Assembly (NCBI RefSeq): GCF_018390735.1
Contig: NZ_JAHBCL010000027.1
Span: 1 to 64,000 of the forward strand
DNA length: 64,000 nucleotides
Origin: Fusibacter paucivorans
GTDB taxonomy: Bacteria; Bacillota; Clostridia; Peptostreptococcales; Acidaminobacteraceae
Direction: 5' to 3'
A model generated the notes under the pieces. That model was given only the letters and a program-made list of their open reading frames with translations. It had not been told where the DNA came from and did no database searches. The first letter of the stretch is position 1, and each line of letters begins with the position of its first letter. The position numbers and the translations under genes were made by a program. Shown piece by piece: positions 43,966 through 51,821 of the stretch.

Positions 43966-45302
43966 GGATATGCCTCCAATACTTCGACCAATCGGTCAAT
44001 TTCTTCGACAGTTCGTTTTTCTGTGATGCAGAAAAGGATGCGCTGTGCGTTATCATCACTGATATTCAGGCCTCCCAATATGCCGTTTTCGAAAAGGTGC
44101 GCATTGATGGAATCAACATCGGCACCACCATTGACTTCCAGTGCGAATTCTCTGAAAAACGGCTGTGCATAAGCCGGCTTGAAGTGCCCGGTTGCCAACA
44201 GTTTTTCATAACCGTAATAGGCGCGTCTCGCCGTTTCCGCCGCCATTTGATAGAGGCCTTCACGACCTGTGACACTCATAAAAATCGTCGCCGTCAGTGC
44301 ATTGAGCGCTTGGTTGGAGCAGATATTAGAGGTCGCTTTTTCTCGGCGAATGTGTTGTTCACGCGCCTGAAGTGTCAGTGTAAAGGCGCGTTTGCCGTCG
44401 AGGTCTACCGTTTGCCCGACGATGCGTCCGGGCAGTTTTCGCATTTGCTTTTTCGTCGACGCCATAAACCCAAGATACGGGCCACCGTAATTAAGGCCAT
44501 TGCCAAGCGGCTGTCCTTCGCCTACGGCTAGATCTGCGCCATATTCACCCGGCGTCTTTAAAAGTGCCGCGCCGATTGGATCGACATTCATGATGAACAG
44601 CGCTTTTGCTTCGTGTACAGCCTCTGCAACACCCGAATAATCTTCTACGATGCCGTAAAAATTCGGTTGCTGAACAACGACGCCCACAACATCGGCATTT
44701 AATTTCGCTGTAAGCGCATCACGATCCATCACGCCGTCTTTTGCTCCAATTTGAACAACTTTGATGCCCTTGAAGCGCATATAGGTTTCAACGACTGCAA
44801 TCGTCTCCGGATGTACCGTCGAAGCGATGAGTACCGTATCGCCCTTTTGGTTTGCAGCTGCAAGCATTGCCGCTTCGGCGGTCGCCGATGCACCGTCGTA
44901 CATGGAGGCATTGGCGACATCCATCCCCGTGAGGTTGGCAATCATCGTCTGGTATTCAAAGATCGCCTGAAGTGTTCCCTGGCTGATTTCAGGCTGATAA
45001 GGTGTATAAGCTGTATTAAACTCCGAACGTCCGATCAAATGCTTGATAACGGATGGTACAGCATGGTCATAGGCACCAGCGCCTAAAAAGCAAACCAGTG
45101 AATCCGTTGAGACATTTTGGTCGGCAAGTGCTTTTATCTGTTTGGTTACTTCCGTTTCCGAAAGCGGTGCACATAAATCAAGCCGTCTGTTGAGCTTTAC
45201 CGCCTCCGGAACATCTGAAAAGAGCGCTTCAACGCTGTCGAGCCCAAGGGCCTCAAGCATGCGTGCCACATCTTCGTCTGTATTGGGGATATAGGGAAAC
45301 AT
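43959..45302 (-). CDS. gcvPA: Glycine dehydrogenase (decarboxylating) subunit 1
   Basis: Non-PLP half of the split P-protein, forming an alpha2beta2 enzyme with GcvPB. Family features: [16 protein letters not shown] at the start, [15 protein letters not shown] (about 76), [16 protein letters not shown] and [14 protein letters not shown]. The ATG at 45302 has GAGGAGG upstream and shares its A with the gcvH stop codon. About 447 residues. Confidence 0.97.
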   Translation of the reverse strand: MFPYIPNTDEDVARMLEALGLDSVEALFSDVPEAVKLNRRLDLCAPLSETEVTKQIKALADQNVSTDSLVCFLGAGAYDHAVPSVIKHLIGRSEFNTAYTPYQPEISQGTLQAIFEYQTMIANLTGMDVANASMYDGASATAEAAMLAAANQKGDTVLIASTVHPETIAVVETYMRFKGIKVVQIGAKDGVMDRDALTAKLNADVVGVVVQQPNFYGIVEDYSGVAEAVHEAKALFIMNVDPIGAALLKTPGEYGADLAVGEGQPLGNGLNYGGPYLGFMASTKKQMRKLPGRIVGQTVDLDGKRAFTLTLQAREQHIRREKATSNICSNQALNALTATIFMSVTGREGLYQMAAETARRAYYGYEKLLATGHFKPAYAQPFFREFALEVNGGADVDSINAHLFENGILGGLNISDDNAQRILFCITEKRTVEEIDRLVEVLEAYPW

Positions 45303-45685
45303 TATGCCTCCTCTTCGCAAAATGCCGTATAGCCGGCAGCATCTAAAAGCGCCTCAAGTTCTGAAACATCATCGAATTTAATTTTAATGATCCAGCTTTC
45401 ATATGGCGCACTGTTTACACTGCCCGGTTCATCTTCTAGGGATTCATTCACTTCGAGAACTGTACCGCCGACAGGCATCAAAAGATCAGATGCCGCTTTA
45501 ACCGATTCAATGGTACCAAAGCTGTCTCCTGCATCAAAGTGATCATCTTCTTCCGGCACTTCGACATAGACGATGTCTCCTAATGAATGCTGTGCATGAT
45601 CTGATATGCCAATGATACCTGTATCGCCTTCAATTTTAAGCCATTCATGATCTTTTGAATAATATAATCCTTCTACCGTTTTCAT
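45302..45685 (-). CDS. gcvH: Glycine cleavage system H-protein
   Basis: Lipoyl carrier protein that shuttles the aminomethyl group between P, T and L proteins. The lipoylation site is the lysine in ESVKAASDL (near residue 63). The N-terminus YSKDHEWLKIEGD and GDIVYVEVPEEDD are standard. The start is the ATG at 45685 with GAGGAGG upstream, giving about 127 residues. A gap of about 210 bases separates it from gcvT and contains only a lone TTGACA that could be part of a weak internal promoter. Confidence 0.97.
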   Translation of the reverse strand: MKTVEGLYYSKDHEWLKIEGDTGIIGISDHAQHSLGDIVYVEVPEEDDHFDAGDSFGTIESVKAASDLLMPVGGTVLEVNESLEDEPGSVNSAPYESWIIKIKFDDVSELEALLDAAGYTAFCEEEA

Positions 45686-45899
45686 TTGCCTTGTCCTCCT
45701 CATTCTCTCATACATTTTTATAAGTTATCATTCGGTTATTCAATGCGTTTCAGCCGTTTGTCAATAAGCCGTCGATTGCATTGCCGTTTAGCAAAAATAC
45801 AGCAGTCTACCCATCGCGCTATTTCCATAAACGATTAAAAACGCTAGCAAGTTATGCATTATGTCATTTCGTAAGATAATTCTGTAAGCCTTTTTAACC

Positions 45900-47000
45900 T
45901 TACTTTTTATATTGTTTTTGATAAAAGCGTTTACTGATCACCGTTGCAGGGAACAGTTTCTTTCGAACTTTTACCTCAAAGGCAGTTCCCATACTCGTAT
46001 AATCAATCCCTACTAACGCGAGGCCAATATTTTTCTTAAGTGTCGGCGAGAAATAACCTGTGGTAACTGTACCAATGAGTGTTTCGCCAGCATAGACTTC
46101 ATAGCCTTGTCTCGGGATGCCTTTTTCCATTTCAAAGCCAACGATTTTTCGCTTTAGCCCCGTTGCTTTCTGGGCTTTCAGTGCTTCTTGACCGATAAAA
46201 CCCGTTTTGTCAAGTTTCACGAAAAAGCCAAGTCCCGCTTCAAGCGGTGTGATGGAATCAGAGATTTCATGACCGTAGAGCGGCAGACTCGCTTCAAATC
46301 TCAGTGTATCTCTTGCGCCAAGTCCACAGGGCTTCAAGCCTTCCGCTTTGCCGGCATTCAGCACTGTATCCCAAAGTTTTAAAATGGTATCATGCGGCGC
46401 ATACACTTCAAAACCATCTTCGCCCGTGTATCCCGTTCTGGATACCAGACACTGCGCGCCATCTATGACGACACCGTCGACAAAGTGAAAAAAGCCAATA
46501 CTGCTGAGATCAAAGTCTGTAAGTTTCTGCAAAATGCTTTCTGCCTTTGGACCCTGTACGGCAATCTCCGAGTAGGCATCAGACAAGTGTGTTACCGTCA
46601 CGTTAAAAGCAGACGCATGCTGTTCAATCCATGCAACATCTTTATCAATGTTGCCTGCGTTGATCACCAGAAAATAATCCGTTTCTGAATACTTGTAGAC
46701 CAACAGATCATCAACAACCGTTCCATTTTCATAGAGCATCATACCGTACTGAACCTGTCCCTCCATCAGCACCCCGATGTCATTGGTAAAAAGGTGCTGA
46801 ACAAATGCTGTCGCATCTTTGCCTTCAATGCGTACTTCCCCCATATGGGAGACGTCAAACATGCCGGCATTATAGCGCACCGCTTCGTGTTCTTCGATAA
46901 TCCCCTCGTATTGAACAGGCATTTCCCATCCGGAGAAAGCAATCATTTTGCCCCCTGACGCCAGATGTTTTTCATAAAGCGCCGTCCTCTTTTCACTCAT
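45900..47000 (-). CDS. gcvT: Glycine cleavage system T-protein (aminomethyltransferase)
   Basis: Transfers the methylene group from H-protein to tetrahydrofolate, releasing ammonia. At 366 residues the length is normal. Features: MIAFSGWEMPVQYEGIIEEH near the N-terminus, FDVSHMGEVRIEG, SRTGYTGEDGFEVYAP (about 190) and GLGARDTLRFEASLPLYGHE (about 228). The ATG has GGAGG 6 bases upstream. It is the first gene of the operon gcvT-gcvH-gcvPA-gcvPB-lpdA-glyA and directly follows the glycine riboswitch. Confidence 0.97.
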   Translation of the reverse strand: MSEKRTALYEKHLASGGKMIAFSGWEMPVQYEGIIEEHEAVRYNAGMFDVSHMGEVRIEGKDATAFVQHLFTNDIGVLMEGQVQYGMMLYENGTVVDDLLVYKYSETDYFLVINAGNIDKDVAWIEQHASAFNVTVTHLSDAYSEIAVQGPKAESILQKLTDFDLSSIGFFHFVDGVVIDGAQCLVSRTGYTGEDGFEVYAPHDTILKLWDTVLNAGKAEGLKPCGLGARDTLRFEASLPLYGHEISDSITPLEAGLGFFVKLDKTGFIGQEALKAQKATGLKRKIVGFEMEKGIPRQGYEVYAGETLIGTVTTGYFSPTLKKNIGLALVGIDYTSMGTAFEVKVRKKLFPATVISKRFYQKQYKK

Positions 47001-47085
47001 TTACTGCCTCCTTAAATCTTTGTCAGCTATTAAAGCTATACCCATTTTTTATCGTAAGATTTGAATCATTAAAGCTGTGTTGCAA

Positions 47086-47137
47086 TAAAAAAGAGGTATA
47101 TGCGGGCATAGCAATGCTAATGCCTTCATATACCTCT
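47086..47137 (-). terminator. Riboswitch expression-platform terminator before gcvT
   Basis: An 11-bp stem (47092-47102 with 47127-47137) carrying an inner GGCAT/ATGCC hairpin is followed on the minus strand by TTTTTTATT. It directly follows the second glycine aptamer. Glycine binding would be expected to prevent its formation, as in the known gcvT riboswitches (family knowledge). Confidence 0.9.
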
Positions 47138-47140
47138 GTT

Positions 47141-47308
47141 CTTTTACCTGAGAGTTTCTAAAGCGGTATTCCGCTAAATTCCTCCTTCGGTGCCTATTAA
47201 AAGGGCTCTCCAGAGTTCCATCCGATGATGCTACTGGTGCCTGAGAGTTTCTGGCGCGTTTTGGCGAACGACCCATTGCTCCTTCGGCTATCAAAATATG
47301 ATATCTCG
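47141..47308 (-). promoter_or_regulatory. Tandem glycine riboswitch
   Basis: Two glycine aptamers in series on the minus strand. The first has GCCGAAGGAGCAA (47279-47291 region) and AAACTCTCAGGCA; the second has CACCGAAGGAGGAA (47180-47193 region) and AAACTCTCAGG. The CTCTGGAGAG element of the first aptamer lies between them. These are hallmark sequences of the gcvT-type riboswitch. It is followed by a terminator and then the six-gene glycine cleavage operon, so it is expected to switch the operon on when glycine is abundant. Confidence 0.96.
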
Positions 47309-47342
47309 CATCATCCTCAACTGGTTTATTCTTTGTAACTCT

Positions 47343-47371
47343 ATTTTAGGCGATTGTTCCGCGAATAGCAA
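47343..47371 (-). promoter_or_regulatory. Promoter of the glycine cleavage operon
   Basis: Minus strand: -35 TTGCTA (47366-47371) and -10 TAAAAT (47343-47348) with a 17-base spacer, about 35 bases upstream of the first aptamer. Confidence 0.7.
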
Positions 47372-47411
47372 CCATAAATTTTAAAAGATCCGAATAAAAA
47401 TTCATGTTTTA

Positions 47412-49106
47412 CTAATATTGATCGTCAGGCTGTGCTTCGAGCCATGCCGTCAATGCCGGTAAAATCTTCTTGACGGTATCATCTTCAAATGGATTTTTTA
47501 ATCCCGCTTCCTTGACGAGCTCAAGGAAGGAAGCACTGCCGCCACGCTTGCATAGTGCCAAATAGCGCGTCCATGCCGCTTGATGATCCGCTTGGTTGGC
47601 AATGTGAAACTGAAATGCACACATTTGTGCCAATGTATAATCAATGTAATAAAACGGATTATTAAAAATATGTCCCTGTCTAAACCAGAAGCCGCCGCTT
47701 TCGAGAAAGGCATCGCCGTCGTAATCGCGATGCGGCAAATATGCTTTTTCAAGGTCTCGCCACAACAGGCGCCTTGCCTCAGGCGTCATTTCAGGTTTTG
47801 CATACACTTCGTGCTGGAATGCGTCCACCATGGTACCGTACGGAATAAACAGGATTGCTTCTGTCAAATGATTAAACAGGTATTTATCCGCCTGATCGCC
47901 GAAAAAGCGTTTCATCCAAGGCCATGTTAAAAATTCCATGCTCATGGAGTGTATTTCACAGGCGTCAAGTGTCGGCCATAGGTATTCCGGCAATTCGTAA
48001 TGACGGCTTTGATAGGTTTGGAAGGCGTGACCGGCTTCATGGGTCAGGACGTCCACGTCCCCTGAGGTTCCGTTAAAGTTTGAAAAGATATACGGCGCGT
48101 TATAATCATACAAGAATGTGCAATAGCCGCCGCCGGACTTCCCGGCACGCGCTTCAACGTCCATGAGTTCCTGATCGTACATAAGATCAATAAACGCACC
48201 GGTTTCTGGCGACAACTCATGATACATAATTCGCCCATTTTCGAGAATTTCTGCCGTTGACCCGATCGGTTTAGCGTTGCCGCTTAAAAAAGCAATGCCC
48301 TCATCGGCAAAAGTCAGTCTTGTGAGACCAAGCCTTTTCATTTGGCGTTCTCGAAGCATTGTCGTCACAGGCACCAGTTCTTTTAATATTTGTTCGCGAT
48401 AGCCTTTGACTTCGGCAGGGCCGTAATCAGTGCGCATAAGTCTCAAATAACCCAGCGGCGTATAGTTTTCAAAACCCATTTTTCGGGCCATGGCATCCCG
48501 TGTTTTGACGAGTTTATCATAAAGGGCATCAAAAGCTTCCAGATGATCGTTAAAAAAGGCACTGGTCGCCAAATGAGCAGCTTTTCGTATTTGTGGATCC
48601 GGGTCCTCGTAAAACGGTCCCATTTGGGACAAGTTTCTTATTTCACCTTCAAAAGGAATTTTTGCCGAACTCCTCAATTTAGTATATTGGCTGGTCAATT
48701 GATTTTCCTGTTTCAAATCTTCAATAATCTTTTCATCAAATGCCTTTAAATTAACTTCGATCAACTTAAAAAAGTGATCGCCGTATTTCGCCTTCGCTTT
48801 ATCAAGGTGCGCAGACGCATAAATTGCTTTATAATAGGCATTGGTCAACGCTTCAAATTCCGGCCCCATATTGTCCATTAATTCTTGCTCTCCTGTATAA
48901 AAGGGATCTTCTGTATTAAGCGAGTAGCGTATGCTCACCAATGTCATCATGGTATCAAAATGTCTTCGAATATCATTGACTTTTTCAATCGCTTCAATGA
49001 CGGCATCACCACTGTGTGCCGTTCGAATGGCTTCTGTCAAGGCGCCCATTTCTCGTGTCAATTGCTGGATATCTGGTCTTTCATATTTAAATTCGCTAAA
49101 TTTCAT
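47412..49106 (-). CDS. M3 family oligoendopeptidase
   Basis: Zinc metallopeptidase that cuts short peptides in the cytoplasm. The HExxH motif is in LTHEAGHAFQTYQSR (about residue 353), with the third ligand Glu in the downstream CEIHSMSMEFL segment. At 564 residues it matches the M3 oligoendopeptidase F-like group, including FSNFNGTSGDVDVL before the active site. It has no signal peptide. The good ATG at 49106 follows AAGGAGG. It stands alone, upstream of the riboswitch-controlled operon. Confidence 0.95.
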   Translation of the reverse strand: MKFSEFKYERPDIQQLTREMGALTEAIRTAHSGDAVIEAIEKVNDIRRHFDTMMTLVSIRYSLNTEDPFYTGEQELMDNMGPEFEALTNAYYKAIYASAHLDKAKAKYGDHFFKLIEVNLKAFDEKIIEDLKQENQLTSQYTKLRSSAKIPFEGEIRNLSQMGPFYEDPDPQIRKAAHLATSAFFNDHLEAFDALYDKLVKTRDAMARKMGFENYTPLGYLRLMRTDYGPAEVKGYREQILKELVPVTTMLRERQMKRLGLTRLTFADEGIAFLSGNAKPIGSTAEILENGRIMYHELSPETGAFIDLMYDQELMDVEARAGKSGGGYCTFLYDYNAPYIFSNFNGTSGDVDVLTHEAGHAFQTYQSRHYELPEYLWPTLDACEIHSMSMEFLTWPWMKRFFGDQADKYLFNHLTEAILFIPYGTMVDAFQHEVYAKPEMTPEARRLLWRDLEKAYLPHRDYDGDAFLESGGFWFRQGHIFNNPFYYIDYTLAQMCAFQFHIANQADHQAAWTRYLALCKRGGSASFLELVKEAGLKNPFEDDTVKKILPALTAWLEAQPDDQY

Positions 49107-49140
49107 GCGGCCTCCTTTTGTTTATGCCTTTTCTTTTCTG

Positions 49141-49179
49141 TCATTGCTTTCTGTCATTGCTTTCTGTTATCGCTTTCTC
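49141..49179. repeat. 13-bp tandem repeat in the leader of the peptidase gene
   Basis: Three consecutive 13-base units of TCATTGCTTTCTG (the third with two or three changes) lie 35-73 bases upstream of the peptidase start. Similar short tandem repeats occur at 50206-50241 and 55446-55475. Confidence 0.7.
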
Positions 49180-49246
49180 CTTACTACATTACCCTATTCA
49201 AGCGGAAAATAAAATTAAATCCTTTTAACAACTGAGGGAATGGCAT

Positions 49247-49285
49247 AAAAAAACACCAATCCACGCATTGTCGCAGTTGGTGTTT
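49247..49285 (-). terminator. Terminator upstream of the peptidase gene
   Basis: A 9-bp stem (49251-49259 with 49277-49285; AAACACCAA arms) with a 17-base loop is followed on the minus strand by seven T. It terminates transcription coming from the membrane protein gene at 49441. Confidence 0.85.
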
Positions 49286-49440
49286 CCGAGCGCTGCTCTC
49301 TTTCGATAAAAAGCAGCCGGTTTATCGCTTTATAGCATGCCTATCGTAATGGGCATCTATATAATTATTTTCTTGAATGTTATCGCATCAAACCATATCG
49401 GTACCAATTGAGGAACCGATATCAATTCATAATCATATGA
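49286..49440. other. Non-coding 3' region with an inverted repeat
   Basis: Downstream of the membrane protein gene there is no gene. An 8-bp inverted repeat (49395-49402 with 49415-49422; ATATCGGT arms) lies here without a U tract. No other structure was recognised. Confidence 0.45.
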
Positions 49441-50022
49441 TCAGGCGACAAGCTGGCAATCATTCAGCCATCGATCAAAGCGTTTTAATGCATAATAAGT
49501 TTCAAAGCTCATTCGCGGAACAAATATATACGCTTCCGGTGTGTCGAACTTAACGAGACTCATGGCTTCAAGTGCCCTAAATGTTGCATCATCCAGTTCG
49601 TTGAGTCCGGTTTTAATAAAAGTCAGAATGTAGCCGCCCTCTGTCTTTTCGATGTTTTCAATCTGTTTTATATCCACTGTGACGGGTGCTGTCAAATGAT
49701 CTTCTGTCACATTTGACAAGTTTTGAAAACTGACAGCCGTGCCATCGATATCAATTTGATAGGTTGCCAGATCACGGCGTTTTATAAGTCTGAGAATGTG
49801 AAATACGGTATACAGTACAATAATTGGCGCATAGATCGCGAGCGGCAGTGCGGCCACTTTATCAACTGTCTGGTGGCGCACGAGCATATAATAAACAATG
49901 GCTGCCATGGCAAAGCACAGTGCAAAGACACTCGGTCTGTTTGCATATTTTGAAATGAGTACTTTCATCTGTGCCCTTCTCAGGTCAACCTGCCTTGAGA
50001 GCACGTTGATTTCCATTTTCAT
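49441..50022 (-). CDS. Two-helix membrane protein of unknown function
   Basis: I do not recognise the family. A basic start (about 30 residues) is followed by two membrane helices in a hairpin (VFALCFAMAAIVYYMLV and ALPLAIYAPIIVLYTVFHIL, about 33-80) and a soluble domain of about 110 residues with KRRDLATYQIDIDGTAVSF and ENIEKTEGGYILTFIK. The layout (two helices then a small beta domain) resembles YcxB-like proteins, but I cannot claim the match. It sits between two terminators (49247-49285 and 50094-50187), so it is monocistronic. Confidence 0.65.
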   Translation of the reverse strand: MKMEINVLSRQVDLRRAQMKVLISKYANRPSVFALCFAMAAIVYYMLVRHQTVDKVAALPLAIYAPIIVLYTVFHILRLIKRRDLATYQIDIDGTAVSFQNLSNVTEDHLTAPVTVDIKQIENIEKTEGGYILTFIKTGLNELDDATFRALEAMSLVKFDTPEAYIFVPRMSFETYYALKRFDRWLNDCQLVA

Positions 50023-50093
50023 AAGATCACCTCTTTGCCATTATTTTAAAACTGGAATGTTCAGTTCATATCAAGCAATGGTAAAGAGTGCGT

Positions 50094-50187
50094 AAAAAAT
50101 CCCCTCACGGCATCATTGCTGAATGACCCGAAAAGTCGTTTCTTAACAACTGACCTTTTGGTAACCATTCATCTTGCCGGTGAGGGG
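50094..50187 (-). terminator. Very long hairpin terminator after the adaptor gene
   Basis: On the minus strand CCCCTCAC-CGGCA (50175-50187) pairs with TGCCGTGAGGGG (50101-50112), followed by an inner set of paired segments (GAATG/CATTC and AAAAGGTC/GACTTTT). The whole forms a rod of about 87 bases, and TTTTTT follows directly. It lies downstream of the ABC exporter operon. The length is unusual for a simple terminator and it could also yield a small structured RNA. Confidence 0.7.
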
Positions 50188-50205
50188 GTCTATATTATCT
50201 TTAAT

Positions 50206-50241
50206 AGCTTTATTGTCGTTATTAGATTTATTGTCGTTATT
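50206..50241. repeat. 18-bp tandem duplication downstream of the adaptor gene
   Basis: Two adjacent 18-base units of AGCTTTATTGTCGTTATT (second copy with one change) lie between the adaptor stop codon and the long hairpin. The composition resembles the short repeats at 49141 and 55446. Confidence 0.65.
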
Positions 50242-50250
50242 TGCTTTTAT

Positions 50251-51798
50251 CTAATTTGTCAGTGTCACTTGAACCACCATACCGGGTTTGAGTGCGCTGT
50301 CATCATTTGAAACGGTAATGTCTACCGGGAATGTCCCCGTCGCTGCGTCACTTGCAGGTGCCACGGTTATTATTTTACCTGTTCTCACAATGCCAAGTGC
50401 CGGCACCGTCACCGTTACGTCTTCGCCTGCGGTAACGCCGCCGATTTGGCTTTCTGTCACTTCAATGGTCAATTTTACTTCTTTTGCATCAATAATTGAC
50501 ATCGCCTTTGTCTGTGATGAAACCATATCGCCGATATCAATTGAATCCATTGCAATTTCTCCGTCCATTGGCGCCTTTACGGTGCAGTCTTCCAAGTTTT
50601 TAAGGGCAATATCCCAAGAGGCCTTCGCCGCATCAACTTGTGCTTTGGTCGTTTCAAGCGACGTTACAATGCCTTGAGATGCTGTATCGAGCTGTGCCTT
50701 TGCTGAATCCATCTGCGCTTTGGCACTGTCGAGTGATGTCTTTGATGCACTGCCGGAATCGTATAGCGCCTTAATGCGGTCATAATTGTCTGCTGCATTT
50801 TGATAAGCAATTCTCGCAGGTGTTACACTTGATTTGCTGTTATAACTCGTTAAACTGCTTTGATAAGTTGTCTCAGCGATTTTATAGCTTGCCGCTGCTT
50901 GGTTGGCGACGAGTTCACGATCAGTCTTGCTGAGTTCAAAGAGAAGATCACCCGCTTTAACACTGTCGCCAACACTTTTGTAGATATTTTCAACTTTGCC
51001 TGCGACATTTGGAATGACATCAATGCTGTCAGAAGCTTCAAGTGTCGCCGTATAAATTCTCGGTGTTGTTTCAACTGCTGCAAGCGCCGCTGCTGCTGCC
51101 GCCGTCTCTTCTGAAACGGATTCGCCAATGTGAATTTTAACCGTTGCATTCATCCCAAATGTCATTGGCAGCTGTTCAGGATTTTTAATAAATACTTTTA
51201 CGGGAATAAGCTGTGTTACTTTTGTAAAGGTGCCGCTGGTACTAAAGCTCGTTGCACCTGAAAAGTATGTTTGCGTGATTAAATCAATATTACTGACAAC
51301 GCCTTTAAATGTCGTACCCGGATAGGCATCCAGTGTAACGTCTACGGTTTGACCGACTTTTACTTTTGCAATATCCGTTTCTTCAACATTGACGCCGATA
51401 TACAAATGATCGGTATCAGCGACAACGGCGAGTTGTGTTGCCGGTGAAGCCATTTGGCCTGCTATGCCTGAGTTGACAACGACTGTACCGTCAATTGGCG
51501 ATGTAATATACGGCAGTGTTGCCTGTCTGCCAAGTACTTGGTTCTTTGCAACTTTTTCGCCGGCATTCACCGACCATTCAATGAGTTCACCGTCGGACAG
51601 CGGCGTAACCGAATACATTTTCGCCGTCACTTTTGCGTTTTCCGTTGTAAAGTAATTGCTGTGCTGATTAAAATAGTATAGGCCGTAACCTGCTGCCGCA
51701 ATAACGATCAGCAAGAGCACGCCAATGACTTTCTTGCCTCGTCCGCCCTTCTTTGGTTTCTCAGATGCACTGTTTGACTGCATTTGTTTTTCGCTCAT
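50251..51798 (-). CDS. Efflux periplasmic adaptor-like protein with two adaptor modules
   Basis: Membrane fusion (HlyD/RND adaptor) family protein, 515 residues, anchored by one N-terminal helix (VIGVLLLIVIAAAGYGLYYF). The first half (about 40-215) is an EmrA-like module without a coiled coil: LSDGELIEWSVNAGEKVAKNQVLG, then PYITSPIDGTVV and a beta barrel. After an Ala-rich linker (about 220-232) a second full module begins: VIPNVAGKVENIYKSVGDSVKAGDLL, a coiled-coil hairpin (about 295-395) and CTVKAPMDGEIA, then another barrel. It follows the two ABC genes by 23 bases. Two lipoyl/barrel modules in one chain are unusual. In a monoderm it probably works with the exporter at the outer face of the membrane (inference). 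Confidence 0.85.
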   Translation of the reverse strand: MSEKQMQSNSASEKPKKGGRGKKVIGVLLLIVIAAAGYGLYYFNQHSNYFTTENAKVTAKMYSVTPLSDGELIEWSVNAGEKVAKNQVLGRQATLPYITSPIDGTVVVNSGIAGQMASPATQLAVVADTDHLYIGVNVEETDIAKVKVGQTVDVTLDAYPGTTFKGVVSNIDLITQTYFSGATSFSTSGTFTKVTQLIPVKVFIKNPEQLPMTFGMNATVKIHIGESVSEETAAAAAALAAVETTPRIYTATLEASDSIDVIPNVAGKVENIYKSVGDSVKAGDLLFELSKTDRELVANQAAASYKIAETTYQSSLTSYNSKSSVTPARIAYQNAADNYDRIKALYDSGSASKTSLDSAKAQMDSAKAQLDTASQGIVTSLETTKAQVDAAKASWDIALKNLEDCTVKAPMDGEIAMDSIDIGDMVSSQTKAMSIIDAKEVKLTIEVTESQIGGVTAGEDVTVTVPALGIVRTGKIITVAPASDAATGTFPVDITVSNDDSALKPGMVVQVTLTN

Positions 51799-51821
51799 AG
51801 GTGATGTTCCTCCTGTTCATT

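Noticed and set aside
43899-44531. 210-codon plus-strand open frame across gcvPB and gcvPA
   Set aside because: It is antisense to two clear P-protein genes, has no ribosome binding site and its product looks like a shadow translation.
47049-47294. 81-codon minus-strand open frame between gcvT and the peptidase gene
   Set aside because: It falls entirely in the glycine riboswitch and its terminator.
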